Positions 62,637 to 64,000 of a stretch of DNA of 64,000 nt are shown here, one piece after another. Under the pieces are notes generated by a model, which searched no databases, had not been told where the DNA came from, and saw only the letters and a list, made by a program, of their open reading frames with translations. Position 1 is the stretch's first letter, and the number at the start of each line of letters is the position of its first letter. The stretch is from Streptomyces peucetius (GTDB taxonomy: Bacteria; Actinomycetota; Actinomycetes; Streptomycetales; Streptomycetaceae). Both the position numbers and the translations under genes were made by a program. The DNA is taken from the NCBI RefSeq assembly GCF_025854275.1, contig NZ_CP107567.1, positions 4,650,001 to 4,714,000 on the forward strand. Direction: 5' to 3'.

Positions 62637-62935
62637 TCTCACTTCCTCCGGTACAACGGGAGCCACTTGGGGTGACACCTCGCACATGTGACCTCGCGGT
62701 CGCGGGGAACGTTGCACGATCGCCGATCACGGATTCGTCTCGGTCCGGCCGCGGACGCAGGGCGTGGCGCAGGTCACATGAGGATCCTGTGAATTCGCGT
62801 GCAACCAATCACCCTGGTCACAGGTCATGCATGCGTAACAACGACCTCCCGTGTTCGCACCCACGGTGGTGCCGGGGGTCGCACACCAGCCTTCGTGCCG
62901 CCTTCGGGCGGCACCCAGACTTCACTGAGGTCTCA

Positions 62936-64000
62936 ATGAAGCTTCGCCGCGCCTTGGCCGTCGCTGCCGCGACTGCCGTCATCGCACCCGCCACCTTCCT
63001 GGCGGCGCCGGCTGCGTACGCGACGATCAGCAGCACCCCGATCGCATCCGAGACGGACACCGACAACCCGGGCACCGAAGACCCGGAGGGCGAGAAGTCC
63101 GAGGCCACGACCCCGGACACGACGACGCCGGACTCGACGGTCCAGGACGGCGACAAGCCCGACGCCACCACGCCGGACGACACCACGGACGGCGACACCA
63201 CGACCCCGGACGACACCACGGACGGCGACGAGCCCGACACCACGACCCCGGACGACACCAAGGACGGCGACAAGCCGGACACCACCCCGGACGACGACGA
63301 CAAGCCGGACACGGAGACTCCCGGCGATGAGGACCCCGAGGAGGAGTTCCCGCCGTACTGCGAGGAGCTGGACGAGAACTTCGAGGAGAAGGCACTCGGC
63401 CTCAAGCTCTCCGGACTGCCTGCCAAGATCGTCGCCGGCAGCGGCTGGGAGGACTTCAACCTCACCATCACCAACAACTCGAAGGCCGACCTCAAGGAGG
63501 TCGCCTTCTACGCCGAGGTCGAGAACTACGAGCTCGACGAGGACAAGTGGCTCAGCAAGCACGTCGAGCTGCAGTTCCGCCTTCCCGGCACCGACCAGTG
63601 GGAGCGGATCGGCAACGAGACGTACGCCGGTGACTACTTCTGGGGCGTCGAGACCATGAAGTCCCAGGACTTCGTGAAGATCGACCTGCGTGTCAGCATC
63701 GCCAAGGAAGCGCCTGCCGGTGACAGCTACGCCATCGGTTCCGGCGGCTACCTGGGCGACGTCGAGGGCCAGGAGTGCATCGCGGAGAGCGCGGGCGCCT
63801 GGGCGGACTTCACCGTCCTGAAGCCGGGCTCCTCGAACGAGAACCCGGGCGAGGCGAAGCCGGGCGAGGGCAAGCCGGAGGACAAGGGTCCCGACCCGAA
63901 GCCGCAGGGCGGCGTGAAGGAGCTCCCGGTCACCGGCAACCTCGCCGAGACCGGTTCCGACTCGAGCCTGCCCGTCATCGGCGCGGTCGGCGGTGTCGCC
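62936..64000 (+). CDS. Secreted acidic protein with LAETG sorting signal, 5' part
   Basis: At least 355 residues, continuing past the window. A signal peptide (MKLRRALAVAAATAVIAPAT, cleavage near AAYA) is followed by an acidic, Thr/Pro/Asp-rich repeat stalk (TTPDDTTDGD and variants, about residues 35-140), a beta-sandwich-like domain (LKLSGLPAKIVAGSGWEDFN onward), a Pro/Gly/Glu-rich linker and LAETGSDSSLPVIGAVGGVA. LAETG followed by a hydrophobic segment is the substrate type of class E sortases, so the protein is probably linked to the wall. The ATG at 62936 has CTGAGG upstream. Confidence 0.88.
   Translation, partial: MKLRRALAVAAATAVIAPATFLAAPAAYATISSTPIASETDTDNPGTEDPEGEKSEATTPDTTTPDSTVQDGDKPDATTPDDTTDGDTTTPDDTTDGDEPDTTTPDDTKDGDKPDTTPDDDDKPDTETPGDEDPEEEFPPYCEELDENFEEKALGLKLSGLPAKIVAGSGWEDFNLTITNNSKADLKEVAFYAEVENYELDEDKWLSKHVELQFRLPGTDQWERIGNETYAGDYFWGVETMKSQDFVKIDLRVSIAKEAPAGDSYAIGSGGYLGDVEGQECIAESAGAWADFTVLKPGSSNENPGEAKPGEGKPEDKGPDPKPQGGVKELPVTGNLAETGSDSSLPVIGAVGGVA

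Overview
The window is high-GC DNA with strong third-position GC bias. Its conserved core (rpmG, hadA/hadB-like genes, murB, secE-nusG-rplK-rplA, rplJL, rpoBC, the str operon and tuf) has the gene order of a Streptomyces-type actinomycete. A type-2 nuo cluster end, htpX, class-E-sortase-type LAETG proteins and TTG/GTG starts fit this. Genus-level placement is an inference from gene order and family recognition.

Regions. (1) 1-6095: end of nuoN, htpX-yccF, an amino-acid permease, a small GlsB-type membrane protein, a two-gene alkylation repair operon (ogt-alkB), yajQ and tRNA-Tyr(GUA). (2) 6096 to about 23000: a decayed integrative and conjugative element next to tRNA-Tyr, the gene used by the S. 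coelicolor element SLP1. Its genes lie on the minus strand in a translationally coupled order: DUF2637 protein, GGDEF protein, RRQRL-type zinc protein, FtsK-like TraB, three small membrane or zinc proteins, a 158-aa protein, prim-pol, ATPase, integrase. Almost every large gene is broken: ATPase and integrase are fused by a deletion, the integrase has an in-frame amber codon, TraB lacks its Walker A region, and the GGDEF gene is split by a 4.6-kb transposon-like element with two tyrosine recombinases and a methyltransferase. A second degenerate RRQRL copy is fused to DUF2637. Two insertion sequences flank a secreted protein/lipoprotein pair. (3) 23024-25615: chromosomal genes (GyrI-like protein, NAD(P)-binding protein, amidohydrolase). 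(4) 25977-31853: tRNA-Thr, tRNA-Met, rpmG, two hot-dog dehydratase genes, murB, a scar of a divergent reductase/TetR pair, adenosine deaminase, aspartate aminotransferase, tRNA-Trp. (5) 31959-51189: secretion, transcription and translation core genes, with known-type leaders and terminators and a very unusual GC-rich repeat-filled spacer between rplA and rplJ. (6) 51434-64000: surface and secreted proteins: a PGRP-type amidase with three near-identical C-terminal repeats, a PIG-L lipoprotein, an FG-GAP fragment, a broken RHS gene, a truncated secreted protein and the start of an LAETG-anchored protein.

The most striking overall feature is the number of gene-gene fusion scars confined to accessory DNA while all essential genes are intact. 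The best candidates for undescribed biology are the secreted protein/lipoprotein pair at 8121-9410, the two-recombinase element at 17361-21977 and the rplA-rplJ repeat array.
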